Shown piece by piece: positions 1-6,111 of a DNA stretch of 6,502 nucleotides (position 1 is the first letter of the stretch; every line of letters starts with the position of its first letter). The notes under the pieces are model-generated. The model was not told the DNA's origin. It ran no database searches and worked only from the letters and a program-made list of their open reading frames with translations. The DNA comes from a bacterium (lineage in GTDB: Bacteria; Verrucomicrobiota; Verrucomicrobiae; Limisphaerales; J093), in assembly GCA_021839785.1 (NCBI GenBank), contig JAKCAB010000854.1:1-6502 (forward strand). The letters are read 5' to 3'. Made by a program: the position numbers and the translations under genes.

Positions 1-1153
1 CCAGGCCGACAACCGCTACATGACGGTTCAGCCATTCTCCCTGAACACCTCGACCCTGGTGCCGACGCCACTCCACAAGGCGTTCGATGCTACTTATGGC
101 AATTATGTCGATGCCGCCACCGTGCCGGGGGGCGGGAATCAAGTGTCCCGCACCGGCGGCACCGTCGTCGGCCTGGACAACGGCAACTTCGCCGTCGTGA
201 ACGACGACAAGACTGGTTTCCTCAGCACGGTCGGCGAGGTAACTACCGCCAGCATCATCACCCCGGACGGCGCGATCGTGAAGGGCCCCTGGTTGGTGGA
301 TGAGCACGACATCTGGGACAACGTCGCTCCGTTCAAGGGCGGGTTCTGTGTCCGCGTGCACAACCTGCTCTACTTCTATGACAACGGCGGCAACCTGAAG
401 GGCCAGGTGGACCAGGCCACCTCGGGCGCCAGCTTCGATGCCGGCCGCGGCGACGGCACCCGCATCTTCGGCCACATCAACAGCCCGTACGTGTACCTCA
501 CCGGCCGGGCAGCGAACACCCAGGTGGTCAAAGTGGTGGCCTTCGATTCGACCACGCAGAAATTCGTGGCCATTGCGGACGTGAACGAAGGCGCGTTCAC
601 CGGCAACTTCGACCGGGCCACCGGCGCGGTGGATGCCTTGAACCGCCTGACCGTCTCCTGGGTTTCGCAACCCACCGGCTACAACAAACAGCAAGTGGCG
701 GCGCGGGTCCTCGCGTTCGACGGAACGAAGTTCACGCCGCTGACCGCGAGCTTCTTCCCGTTCATCAACGCGGCGACCAATAACATCCGCACGCTCCAAA
801 TGACCGTCGCCATGACCACCAAGCAAATCTGCGTGGCGGCCAAGGGCGAAATCAATTTGGCGAACAAGCCGGAGCTGGATGCGGACTCGCCCACCGAAAT
901 CAACTTCTTCACGGTGATCAGCCACCCGAATCCGCAGGACGATCCCACCCCGCCGGTCGGCGGGGCCGGGCCGAAGTTGAGCGTCAGCCGCAGCGGGAAC
1001 AACCTCACCATCTCGTGGGATGCCGCGGCCACCGGGTTCACCCTGGAATCCAAGGCGAGCCTCTCGGACGCCACCTGGACCACCGTGGGTACGGCGAATC
1101 CGACGACCGAAGCCATCGGTGCCGGCAACAAGTTCTACCGGCTCCGCAAGTAA
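1..1153 (+). CDS. Large probable extracellular beta-rich protein with C-terminal Ig/Fn3-like domain (3' part only)
   Basis: The reading frame is open to the left edge (codons from base 2 read Q-A-D-N-R-Y before the first ATG at 20), so the gene almost certainly starts outside the window and that ATG need not be the start. About 383 residues are visible, ending in TAA. The body (about 2-910) alternates short hydrophobic strands with Gly/Asp/Asn turns, such as LLYFYDNGGNLKG and VKVVAFDSTTQKFVAIADV; this is compatible with a beta-propeller or other all-beta extracellular fold, but I recognise no specific family. A Pro/Asp/Gly-rich linker (about 925-970, DDPTPPVGG) leads to a compact final domain (about 970-1150) with NNLTISWD, TLESKASLSDATW and a terminal FYRLRK. 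This matches the short Ig/Fn3-like domain that closes many secreted verrucomicrobial proteins. The signal peptide, if any, lies off-window. No enzymatic motif is visible and the function is unknown. It is convergent with leuS. Confidence 0.8.
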   Translation, partial: QADNRYMTVQPFSLNTSTLVPTPLHKAFDATYGNYVDAATVPGGGNQVSRTGGTVVGLDNGNFAVVNDDKTGFLSTVGEVTTASIITPDGAIVKGPWLVDEHDIWDNVAPFKGGFCVRVHNLLYFYDNGGNLKGQVDQATSGASFDAGRGDGTRIFGHINSPYVYLTGRAANTQVVKVVAFDSTTQKFVAIADVNEGAFTGNFDRATGAVDALNRLTVSWVSQPTGYNKQQVAARVLAFDGTKFTPLTASFFPFINAATNNIRTLQMTVAMTTKQICVAAKGEINLANKPELDADSPTEINFFTVISHPNPQDDPTPPVGGAGPKLSVSRSGNNLTISWDAAATGFTLESKASLSDATWTTVGTANPTTEAIGAGNKFYRLRK

Positions 1154-1243
1154 CGTCTGCCCTTCAGGGGCGGCCGGCGGGGTTCACGTGGACCTCGCCG
1201 GTCGTCCTGAACGAGTGGCCGGTTTCACTCGATAGTCATCACC

Positions 1244-1291
1244 GGCGGGTTGCGAAAACGGGGAGCGCCCCTCGCAACCCGCCTTTCGTTT
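1244..1291 (+). terminator. Rho-independent terminator in the convergent gap
   Basis: A perfect 12-bp inverted repeat (GGCGGGTTGCGA at 1244-1255, TCGCAACCCGCC at 1272-1283) encloses a 16-nt spacer that can itself pair GGGG with CCCC. It is followed by TTTCGTTT at 1284-1291. The stem lies about 90 nt after the stop of the left-hand gene. The T-rich tail is only on the plus-strand side, so it suits that gene best. It lies about 75 nt past the leuS stop (1359), and the stem alone could also help end leuS transcripts. The rest of the 1154-1358 gap shows nothing else I can support. Confidence 0.8.
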
Positions 1292-1358
1292 GCTCGCGAT
1301 TCTGGATGCTCCGGCCGCCGAATGTAGCGGATCGCGCGCAGGCCCGGCGCGGGACCAG

Positions 1359-4300
1359 CTACGCCGCGGCGATGTTGACGAGTTTCTTGGGCACGACGAT
1401 GACCTTCTTCACCGTCTTGCCCGCCAGAAAAGGCTGCACCTTGGGCGCGGCCAGCGCGGCTTGCTCCAACTGCGCCTGCGTGATGTCCGCCGGCACGACG
1501 ATCTTGTCGCGCAACTTGCCGTTCACCTGGACCGGGATCTCCAGCGTGGACTCCACCAGCAGCGCGGGATCGAACTCCGGCCACGGCGCGTAGGCCAGGG
1601 ACGCGTGGCGAATCGCGAATGACGCAGCCAGCTTGGCCCAGAGTTCCTCGGCCAGGTGCGGCGCGAACGGCGCGAGCAATTGGAGGAAAGGCGTCAGGAC
1701 GCTGACCGGCCGCGATTCCCAGGCCATCGCCTCGTTCACGAACACCATCATCGCCGAAATCGCGGTGTTGAAGCGCAGGCCGTCGAGGTCTTCGGTGACT
1801 TTCTTGATGCAGGCGTGAAGCGTTTTCAATTGCGCCGGCGTGGCGGCAACATCTTCGATGGCGGCATCCAATTTGATTATCCCGAGCAGTTCTCCGCGCC
1901 TCTGCGCCTCGGTGGCTGTCGTTTCGGCCTGCTCGAACGCGACCTCGGATTTCTCGTCCACGAACAGCCGCCACACCCGGCCGAGGAAGCGATACACGCC
2001 CTCCACGCCCTTGGTGCTCCAAGGTTTCACCATCTCCAGCGGACCCATGAACATCTCGTAAAGGCGGAACGCGTCGGCACCGTATTCCTGGAGGATGTCG
2101 TCGGGGTTGATGACGTTGCCGCGGGACTTGGACATCTTCTGGCCGTCTTCGCCGAGGATCAGCCCTTGGTTGACCAGCTTAAAGAACGGCTCTGGCGTGG
2201 AGACATGGCCGAGATCGAACAAGACCTTGTGCCAAAACCGGGCGTAGAGCAGGTGCAGGACCGCGTGCTCCGTGCCACCGACGTACAAGTCCACTCCTGG
2301 TCTGGTGGCTGTGCTCGTGAGAGCACGGCTAACATTCGTTTGCCGCGAACTCGCGTTCGCAGCCGCAGACGATCCCATCCAATACGCCTCCGCCTCTTGG
2401 CTCACGAAGGTTGCGCCATTCTTAGCATCCAGATACCTCAAGTAATACCAGCAACTCCCCGCCCATTGCGGCATGGTGTTCGTCTCGCGCGTCGAGCCGT
2501 CGGTGAGCGTAAGCCAGTCTTGGGCGCGCGCCAAGGGCGGTTGGCCGTCGGCGGTGGGCTTGTAGTCGTCGAGCGGCGGCGGGAGCAGCGGCAGGCTCTT
2601 CTCCGACACGGCTTCGTGATGGCCGTTCTGCCAGACGATCGGGAACGGCTCGCCCCAATAGCGTTGCCGGCTGAACAGCCAGTCGCGGAGCTTGTAGTTG
2701 ATGGTTTTCTTGCCCAGGCCCTTCGACTCCAGCCAAGCGGTGATTCTCTTCTTCGCCTCTGCAGTGGGCAGCCCCGTGATGGAGCAACCGGTTTCAGCAT
2801 CCGATGATTGAATGCTGACGCCTTGACCTGTGAACGCTTGCCCGAACAAACGGGGCCACAACCCATGGGCGCTTTGCAGACGCTGCCCGAAAACGTCGTT
2901 GCCATCGCCGAGCGCCCAGTCAGCAACAGCATCCCACTTACACGCGATCTCGTAGTCCAGTTGCCTGTCCGGGTCTTCCGGCGGCTCGGTCACGTCGGTG
3001 AGATCGAAAGCTTGCATGGACATGACCCGCATCGCGCCAGCCTGAGGGCGCAACATGTCGGGGCGAAGCGTTCCGTCCGCCAACAACCCGTCCAACCACT
3101 CGGCCGGTGCCATGACAACACACCTCATCTCCAAACCGTACTTCACCGCAAACTCAAAGTCCCGCTCATCATGCGCCGGCACCGCCATGATGGCGCCGGT
3201 GCCGTAACTGATAAGCACGTAGTCGGCGATCCAGATGGGAATCTTCTCGCCGTTGACCGGGTTGATGGCGTAAGCGCCCGTGAAAACGCCGGTCTTTTCC
3301 TTCGCGAGTTCAGTGCGCTCGAGGTCGCTTTTACGCGCGGTGTGCTCGCGATAATCCTCGACGGCCTGCCATTGTTCCTCAGTGGTGATTTCGTCCACGA
3401 GCCGATGCTCCGGCGCGAGCACCATGTAAGTCGCGCCGAATAGCGTGTCGGGCCGCGTGGTGAAGACGCGGATCGTCTCGCCTGAACCGCCAACCTTGAA
3501 ATCAACCTCCGCTCCTTCGCTCCGCCCAATCCAGTTCCGCTGCATCTCCTTCAGCGAATCGCTCCAGTCGATGGTGTCGAGGTCGTTGAGGAGTTTCTCC
3601 GCGTAGGCCGTGATCCGGAGCATCCATTGGCGCATCGGCCGGCGAATGACTGGAAAGCCGCCGACCTCGCTCTTGCCGTCGATGACCTCCTCGTTCGCCA
3701 GCACGGTGCCAAGCTCGGGACACCAGTTCACCGGCGCTTCGCTGACGTACGCGAGGCGTTTGGAGTCGCGGTAGGCGCGGCGAGCGGCTTCCAGTTCGGA
3801 ATTCCCCTCACCCACTCTTTGGGCACCCTCTCCTCCACTGGGGGAGAGGGCAGGGTGAGGGGGTTGCAGCTCCGCCGGATATTTCAGCGTGCTGATCGGC
3901 GCGGCGCGGTTGGTTTCCGGGTTGAACCACGAATTGTAAATCTGGAGGAAAATCCACTGCGTCCAGCGGAAGTATTCCGGGTCGGTCGTCGCGACCTCGC
4001 GCGACCAGTCGTAGCTGAAGCCGAGGCTTTTGATCTGGCGCTTGAACGTCGCGATGTTCGCCTCGGTCGTCTTGCGCGGGTGCTGGCCGGTCTTGATGGC
4101 GTATTGCTCGGCGGGCAGGCCGAACGAGTCCCAGCCCATCGGGTGCAGCACGTTGAAACCGCGCGCGCGCCGGTAGCGGGCCAGGATGTCCGTGGCCGTG
4201 TAGCCTTCCGGGTGCCCGACGTGCAAACCCGCGCCGCTGGGATACGGAAACATGTCGAGGATGTAAAACTTCGGCGGCAGCTCGGCCGCGCTGGGCGTTT

Positions 4301-4451
4301 TGCCGCCCAAGCCGTGGCGCACGGCGAAAGGATGGTCCGCGGGCAGGCGTTCGCCGGGATTCCAGGCGCGAAAGGTTTGCGCCGCGTCCCAGGCCGCCTG
4401 CCACTTGGGTTCGATCAGGTGAAACGGATATTGTCTCCGCGTGCTGGACAT
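1359..4451 (-). CDS. leuS: Leucyl-tRNA synthetase, long form with several in-frame inserts
   Basis: Class I synthetase that charges tRNA-Leu with leucine in the cytoplasm. The protein has 1030 residues; E. coli LeuRS has about 860. Visible in order: IEPKW near the N-terminus; [13 protein letters not shown] with the HIGH-type motif HVGH at 77-80; [18 protein letters not shown] at 242-259; RNWIGRSEG at 305-313; the CP1 editing domain with TTRPDT at 331-336 and HDERDFEFA at 427-435, whose Asp431 should be the conserved residue that holds misacylated amino acids; [13 protein letters not shown] at 588-600; [11 protein letters not shown] at 720-730; KMSKS at 772-776; the anticodon-binding helical bundle; and QVNGKLR near the end. 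The start is the ATG at 4449-4451, because [10 protein letters not shown] directly precedes conserved sequence; the open frame continues upstream to 4694 but that extension is Arg/Pro-rich and unconserved. No Shine-Dalgarno is obvious. The stop is TAG. The zinc-module Cys cluster is replaced by [12 protein letters not shown]. Excess length lies mainly around residues 38-62, 172-232, 451-535, 693-719 and 841-857, some of it repeat-derived. The frame is intact, so I expect a functional enzyme. Confidence 0.97.
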   Translation of the reverse strand: MSSTRRQYPFHLIEPKWQAAWDAAQTFRAWNPGERLPADHPFAVRHGLGGKTPSAAELPPKFYILDMFPYPSGAGLHVGHPEGYTATDILARYRRARGFNVLHPMGWDSFGLPAEQYAIKTGQHPRKTTEANIATFKRQIKSLGFSYDWSREVATTDPEYFRWTQWIFLQIYNSWFNPETNRAAPISTLKYPAELQPPHPALSPSGGEGAQRVGEGNSELEAARRAYRDSKRLAYVSEAPVNWCPELGTVLANEEVIDGKSEVGGFPVIRRPMRQWMLRITAYAEKLLNDLDTIDWSDSLKEMQRNWIGRSEGAEVDFKVGGSGETIRVFTTRPDTLFGATYMVLAPEHRLVDEITTEEQWQAVEDYREHTARKSDLERTELAKEKTGVFTGAYAINPVNGEKIPIWIADYVLISYGTGAIMAVPAHDERDFEFAVKYGLEMRCVVMAPAEWLDGLLADGTLRPDMLRPQAGAMRVMSMQAFDLTDVTEPPEDPDRQLDYEIACKWDAVADWALGDGNDVFGQRLQSAHGLWPRLFGQAFTGQGVSIQSSDAETGCSITGLPTAEAKKRITAWLESKGLGKKTINYKLRDWLFSRQRYWGEPFPIVWQNGHHEAVSEKSLPLLPPPLDDYKPTADGQPPLARAQDWLTLTDGSTRETNTMPQWAGSCWYYLRYLDAKNGATFVSQEAEAYWMGSSAAANASSRQTNVSRALTSTATRPGVDLYVGGTEHAVLHLLYARFWHKVLFDLGHVSTPEPFFKLVNQGLILGEDGQKMSKSRGNVINPDDILQEYGADAFRLYEMFMGPLEMVKPWSTKGVEGVYRFLGRVWRLFVDEKSEVAFEQAETTATEAQRRGELLGIIKLDAAIEDVAATPAQLKTLHACIKKVTEDLDGLRFNTAISAMMVFVNEAMAWESRPVSVLTPFLQLLAPFAPHLAEELWAKLAASFAIRHASLAYAPWPEFDPALLVESTLEIPVQVNGKLRDKIVVPADITQAQLEQAALAAPKVQPFLAGKTVKKVIVVPKKLVNIAAA
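1881..1931 (-). repeat. Probable repeat-derived in-frame insert in leuS (TEAQRR type)
   Basis: This encodes about LeuS residues 841-857 ([16 protein letters not shown]), between the helix ending [11 protein letters not shown] and the anticodon-binding bundle that resumes at [12 protein letters not shown]. On the plus strand the core at 1891-1916 is built from CTCCGCGCCTCTGCGCCTC followed by GGTGGCT. This resembles a degenerate CTCTGCG-rich dispersed repeat that I recall from many bacterial genomes, often mistranslated as TEAQRR-type peptides. It is short, and a native linker is the main alternative. Confidence 0.45.
2295..2375 (-). repeat. Double-hairpin palindromic element inserted in frame in the LeuS catalytic domain
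   Basis: This 81-bp stretch encodes LeuS residues 693-719, a Ser/Ala/Thr-rich peptide beginning [12 protein letters not shown]. It separates AYWM from [11 protein letters not shown], two blocks that are contiguous in typical LeuRS (YW-x-PVD-x-Y-x-GG). The DNA contains two adjacent hairpins: GTGCTC-GTGA-GAGCAC at 2311-2326, extendable with G-U pairs to 2307-2330, and GCGAAC-TCGC-GTTCGC at 2345-2360. Both have perfect 6-bp core arms and 4-nt loops. The length is a multiple of three with no stop in the leuS frame. The hairpins are seen directly; mobile or repeat origin is inferred. Confidence 0.7.
2847..3101 (-). other. Large non-canonical insert in the LeuS editing-domain region
   Basis: LeuS residues about 451-535 fall between the editing-domain block ending [14 protein letters not shown] and the [12 protein letters not shown] ... 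[11 protein letters not shown] segment that leads back to the catalytic core. E. coli LeuRS spans the corresponding KYNL-to-FNGL interval with roughly 35-45 residues; here it is about 120. The extra segment includes [18 protein letters not shown] and [15 protein letters not shown], and I match neither to a family. By eye its codon choice is less GC-rich than the flanks. A 7-bp inverted repeat, TCAGCAT/ATGCTGA at 2794-2800/2812-2818, lies just beyond its distal edge. A lineage-specific LeuRS subdomain is as likely as a recent insertion. Confidence 0.55.
3801..3863 (-). repeat. Nested palindromic repeat inserted in frame in leuS ([12 protein letters not shown] type)
   Basis: This 63-bp stretch encodes LeuS residues 197-217, with the visible peptide [13 protein letters not shown]. 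The outer arms are a perfect 10-bp inverted repeat (CCCCTCACCC at 3804-3813, GGGTGAGGGG at 3853-3862). The inner arms are a perfect 8-bp repeat (CCCTCTCC at 3826-3833, GGAGAGGG at 3843-3850), so the whole folds as one interrupted hairpin. CCCTCACCC/CCCTCTCC palindromes of this type are dispersed in many bacterial genomes and give recurring LSP-GGEG peptides; that is from memory, not a search. It sits in a poorly conserved stretch between ISTLKYP and the helix [17 protein letters not shown]. It adds 21 residues without breaking the frame. Confidence 0.85.
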
Positions 4452-4594
4452 AAAGCCGGCAGTGTGGGCCAGCCGCGAACCTGCGGCAATGCGAGAATCG
4501 CCTCCGCAGCCGGGCGCGGGCGCGCTTGGTTTGGGGGCGCGTGACCGTCTCGGTCGCAGCCGCGAGGTCTTGGTGGCGACAAGGTCTGGCGGGT

Positions 4595-4697
4595 CGCGGA
4601 TTGGACATCCGCGCTCCGGCCCAAGGTTCGGCGAGGCAGCGCGGGTAGGACATCCGACGCGGGCCGGACCTCCGTGCTTCTGCGGCTGGGACACCCG
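4595..4697. repeat. Three degenerate copies of a 16-bp repeat in the leuS-lpxI gap
   Basis: GCGGATTGGACATCCG (4596-4611), GCGGGTAGGACATCCG (4641-4656) and GCGGCTGGGACACCCG (4682-4697) match each other at 13-14 of 16 positions and start 45 and 41 nt apart. The first forms a 7-bp hairpin (CGCGGAT 4595-4601, ATCCGCG 4607-4613, 5-nt loop). They lie in the 371-nt spacer 4452-4822, which must also hold the leuS leader and possibly its promoter. I could not pick out a convincing promoter, leader peptide or T-box there, nor a terminator after lpxI. Confidence 0.6.
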
Positions 4698-4822
4698 GGC
4701 GCCGGTCGGTCAATGCCACGTTTTCCCTTGCAGGGCAGCGATCCCGGCCGGCCTCGCCGTCAGAAAGCGGTTGGGTCCTTGAGCCGCGGCCAGAAATCGA
4801 GATGCGCCGCCGGGCACCGCCT

Positions 4823-5644
4823 TCAGCCGATGGCGATCACCGCGAGCCGGTGCCGTTTGGCGAACGCAGCGGCCTGCTCATGCTCCAATAACAGTGTCCG
4901 GCCCGCCTCCACGGCCAGGACAGCCACGCCGCTGGCCGCGCAAGTCTCCAGCGTCTTGAGGCCCACCGTGGGAATGTCGAAGCGCATGTCGTGGTCCACC
5001 TTGGCAACCTTCACCGCCACCGCGCCGCCCCTTGACCCGGCCAGTTCGCCACCGCGCGCGAGGCATTTGTCCGTGCCCTCGAACCCTTCGACCGCCAGCA
5101 CCGTGCCTTCCTTGACCACCACCGTCTGGCCGATTTCGAGGCGCGAAACCTCCTTGGCCAACCGCAGGCCAAATTCCACGTCAGCACGCTGCGAGGCCGA
5201 AAGTTGTGGTCCAAGCGCAAAACCCGGCCCCGGCATCAACGGCCCCAGCCAGGGCGTGGCGGAAATGAGTTCCACGCCGTCTTTCCGAAGCTCGTTCGCA
5301 ATCGCGCCAAAGATGGTGTGGGCGTTTTTTTGTTCGAGCCGGAACAGCAGCGCCATCGCCCGCAAATCGGGACGCACCTCGAACAAGTTTTGGGGCGCGA
5401 TTTGACCGAGCATGACGCACTGCCGGATGCCGCGCCGGGTGAAGGCGCCGATCAGCTTGCTGAGCTGGCCAACGCGCAGCCAGACGATTTCGTCCACGAG
5501 GCCGGCCAGGGCGGGATCGGTCTCGCCTTCGAACGCCACAGCCACGATGCGCCGCAGGCCTTGCTGGCGGCCCAGGCGGGCGAACTCCAGTGGCAACGAG
5601 CGGTTTCCGGCGATGAGTCCAATTTCGGTTGGCAATTCGATCAC
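4823..5644 (-). CDS. lpxI: UDP-2,3-diacylglucosamine pyrophosphatase LpxI (DUF1009 family)
   Basis: LpxI cleaves UDP-2,3-diacylglucosamine to lipid X (2,3-diacylglucosamine 1-phosphate) and UMP, the step of lipid A synthesis that LpxH performs in E. coli. It acts in the cytoplasm at the inner-membrane surface. The 273 residues match the Caulobacter crescentus type in length and layout. The N-terminal domain (about 6-130) opens with IGLIAGNRSLPLEFA and includes VMLGQIAPQNLF. The C-terminal domain (about 135-273) includes VSRLEIGQTVVVKEGTVLAVE, GFEGTD, the motif MRFDIPTVG and AVEAGRTLLLE. Asp223 in FDIPT aligns by motif with the Asp of the Caulobacter VDLPTIG motif, which is reported as important for catalysis. 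The start is the GTG at 5642-5644, chosen because IGLIAGNRSLP is the normal N-terminal block and AAGGT lies 6 nt upstream. The stop is TGA. No other lpx gene is visible. leuS follows on the same strand after 371 nt, so co-transcription is uncertain. Confidence 0.95.
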   Translation of the reverse strand: MIELPTEIGLIAGNRSLPLEFARLGRQQGLRRIVAVAFEGETDPALAGLVDEIVWLRVGQLSKLIGAFTRRGIRQCVMLGQIAPQNLFEVRPDLRAMALLFRLEQKNAHTIFGAIANELRKDGVELISATPWLGPLMPGPGFALGPQLSASQRADVEFGLRLAKEVSRLEIGQTVVVKEGTVLAVEGFEGTDKCLARGGELAGSRGGAVAVKVAKVDHDMRFDIPTVGLKTLETCAASGVAVLAVEAGRTLLLEHEQAAAFAKRHRLAVIAIG

Positions 5645-5650
5645 GCGCTG

Positions 5651-5655
5651 ACCTT
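5651..5655 (-). promoter_or_regulatory. Ribosome binding site for lpxI supporting a GTG start
   Basis: On the minus strand AAGGT is separated by 6 nt (CAGCGC) from the GTG at 5642-5644. The spacing is suitable and it supports the non-ATG start; leuS by contrast has no clear site. Confidence 0.55.
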
Positions 5656-5750
5656 AGCCGGGCCGACGACAGAAACAACCTCGCGCTGGCCGGACGTGGC
5701 GTCCTAGCCCAGCCTTGGCCCGCTGCGAACCATCGAGGCTTTGGCGGCGC

Positions 5751-5767
5751 GCCGGCTTCCAGCCGGC
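5751..5767. repeat. Short hairpin repeat GCCGGC-TTCCA-GCCGGC
   Basis: Perfect 6-bp arms with a 5-nt loop lie in the lpxI upstream gap. It has no T-tract, so it is not a terminator. It looks like part of the repeat cluster in this gap. Confidence 0.5.
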
Positions 5768-5829
5768 TTAACGCTGCAGCGAGGCGAGAGGCGACATTCC
5801 AGCGGTGCGAGTGGTTTCTGACGCAGTAA

Positions 5830-5847
5830 GCCGCTTGGGAAAGCGGC
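5830..5847. repeat. Short hairpin repeat GCCGCTT-GGGA-AAGCGGC
   Basis: Perfect 7-bp arms (5830-5836, 5841-5847) with a 4-nt loop, followed by GTTCCG. No T-tract follows on either strand. It belongs to the same palindrome cluster; I recall similar AAGCGGCGTTCCG units scattered in related genomes, unverified here. Confidence 0.55.
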
Positions 5848-5906
5848 GTTCCGATCAGTGGTTTCGTCCACCCACCCCGGATGATCTCGTATCCGCGCCT
5901 GGCCTC

Positions 5907-5931
5907 GGTAGGGCGAGGCTCCCGCCGAGCC
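5907..5931 (+). repeat. REP-like 25-bp element, copy 1
   Basis: The copy begins GGTAGGGCGAGGCTCCC and ends GCCGAGCC, with an internal hairpin GGCTC-CCGCC-GAGCC. Copy 2 at 6008-6032 is its reverse complement with 2 mismatches in 25. Repeat nature is shown by the pair; genome-wide dispersion is inferred. Confidence 0.75.
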
Positions 5932-6007
5932 CAACAATTCCAACCGCCGAGGCGCCACGACGCAGAGGTTGAATTTGGAAGTCAGGAAAGCCGGAAGCTC
6001 AAGTCAC

Positions 6008-6032
6008 GGCTCCGCGGGAGCGTCGCCCTACC
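6008..6032 (-). repeat. REP-like 25-bp element, copy 2 (inverted)
   Basis: Read on the minus strand it begins GGTAGGGCGACGCTCCC and ends GCGGAGCC. It differs from copy 1 at two positions, and those two changes (G to C in the left arm, C to G in the right arm) are compensatory and keep the hairpin. Copies 1 and 2 are about 76 nt apart in opposite orientation, the arrangement of a REP doublet. Confidence 0.75.
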
Positions 6033-6111
6033 AAGCTCCTGTTCAATACCCCATCAGCCTGATCTGACGTCAGCGTCTCGCCCGGCCATGAAGTTTGGCG
6101 GCGCGTCCGGT

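Larger units (their letters stand above)
5645..6111. other. 467-nt non-coding gap rich in short palindromes
   Basis: The gap lies between the lpxI start and the stop of the right-hand partial gene, both on the minus strand. It holds at least four small inverted-repeat units, annotated separately, plus a perfect palindrome CTGACGTCAG at 6064-6073. Near 5946-5970 there is a CGAGGCGCCACGACGCAGAGG stretch resembling the CTCTGCG-type repeat on the opposite strand. Open frames crossing it translate into low-complexity peptides without conservation signals, so I call no gene. The lpxI promoter should be in here, but I see no convincing -35/-10 pair. Confidence 0.6.

Noticed and set aside
1656..2807. 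Long plus-strand frame of 383 codons opposite leuS
   Set aside because: It is the high-GC mirror of the leuS coding strand; the protein is Arg/Gln/Val/Gly-rich with no motif, whereas leuS on the other strand is unambiguous. Other long frames opposite leuS and lpxI were rejected for the same reason.
4452..4694. An 81-residue N-terminal extension of LeuS, in frame up to a GTG at 4692-4694
   Set aside because: It is Arg/Pro/Gly-rich, overlaps the degenerate intergenic repeats, and the ATG at 4449-4451 directly precedes the normal LeuRS N-terminus.
4595..4697. CRISPR array
   Set aside because: There are only three units of 16 bp with several mismatches, short uneven spacing and no cas gene.
4452..4822. 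T-box or leader-peptide attenuation control of leuS
   Set aside because: No run of Leu codons, no recognisable T-box sequence and no terminator hairpin with a T-tract could be found on the minus strand.
5651..5682. TTGTTT and TAAGGT, 16 nt apart, as a promoter for lpxI
   Set aside because: The would-be -10 box overlaps the ribosome binding site, which would place the transcript start at or after the start codon.
5704..5958. 84-codon minus-strand frame upstream of lpxI
   Set aside because: It runs through the palindrome cluster and encodes repeat-type peptides such as GSAGASPYR; it has no ribosome site or conserved block.
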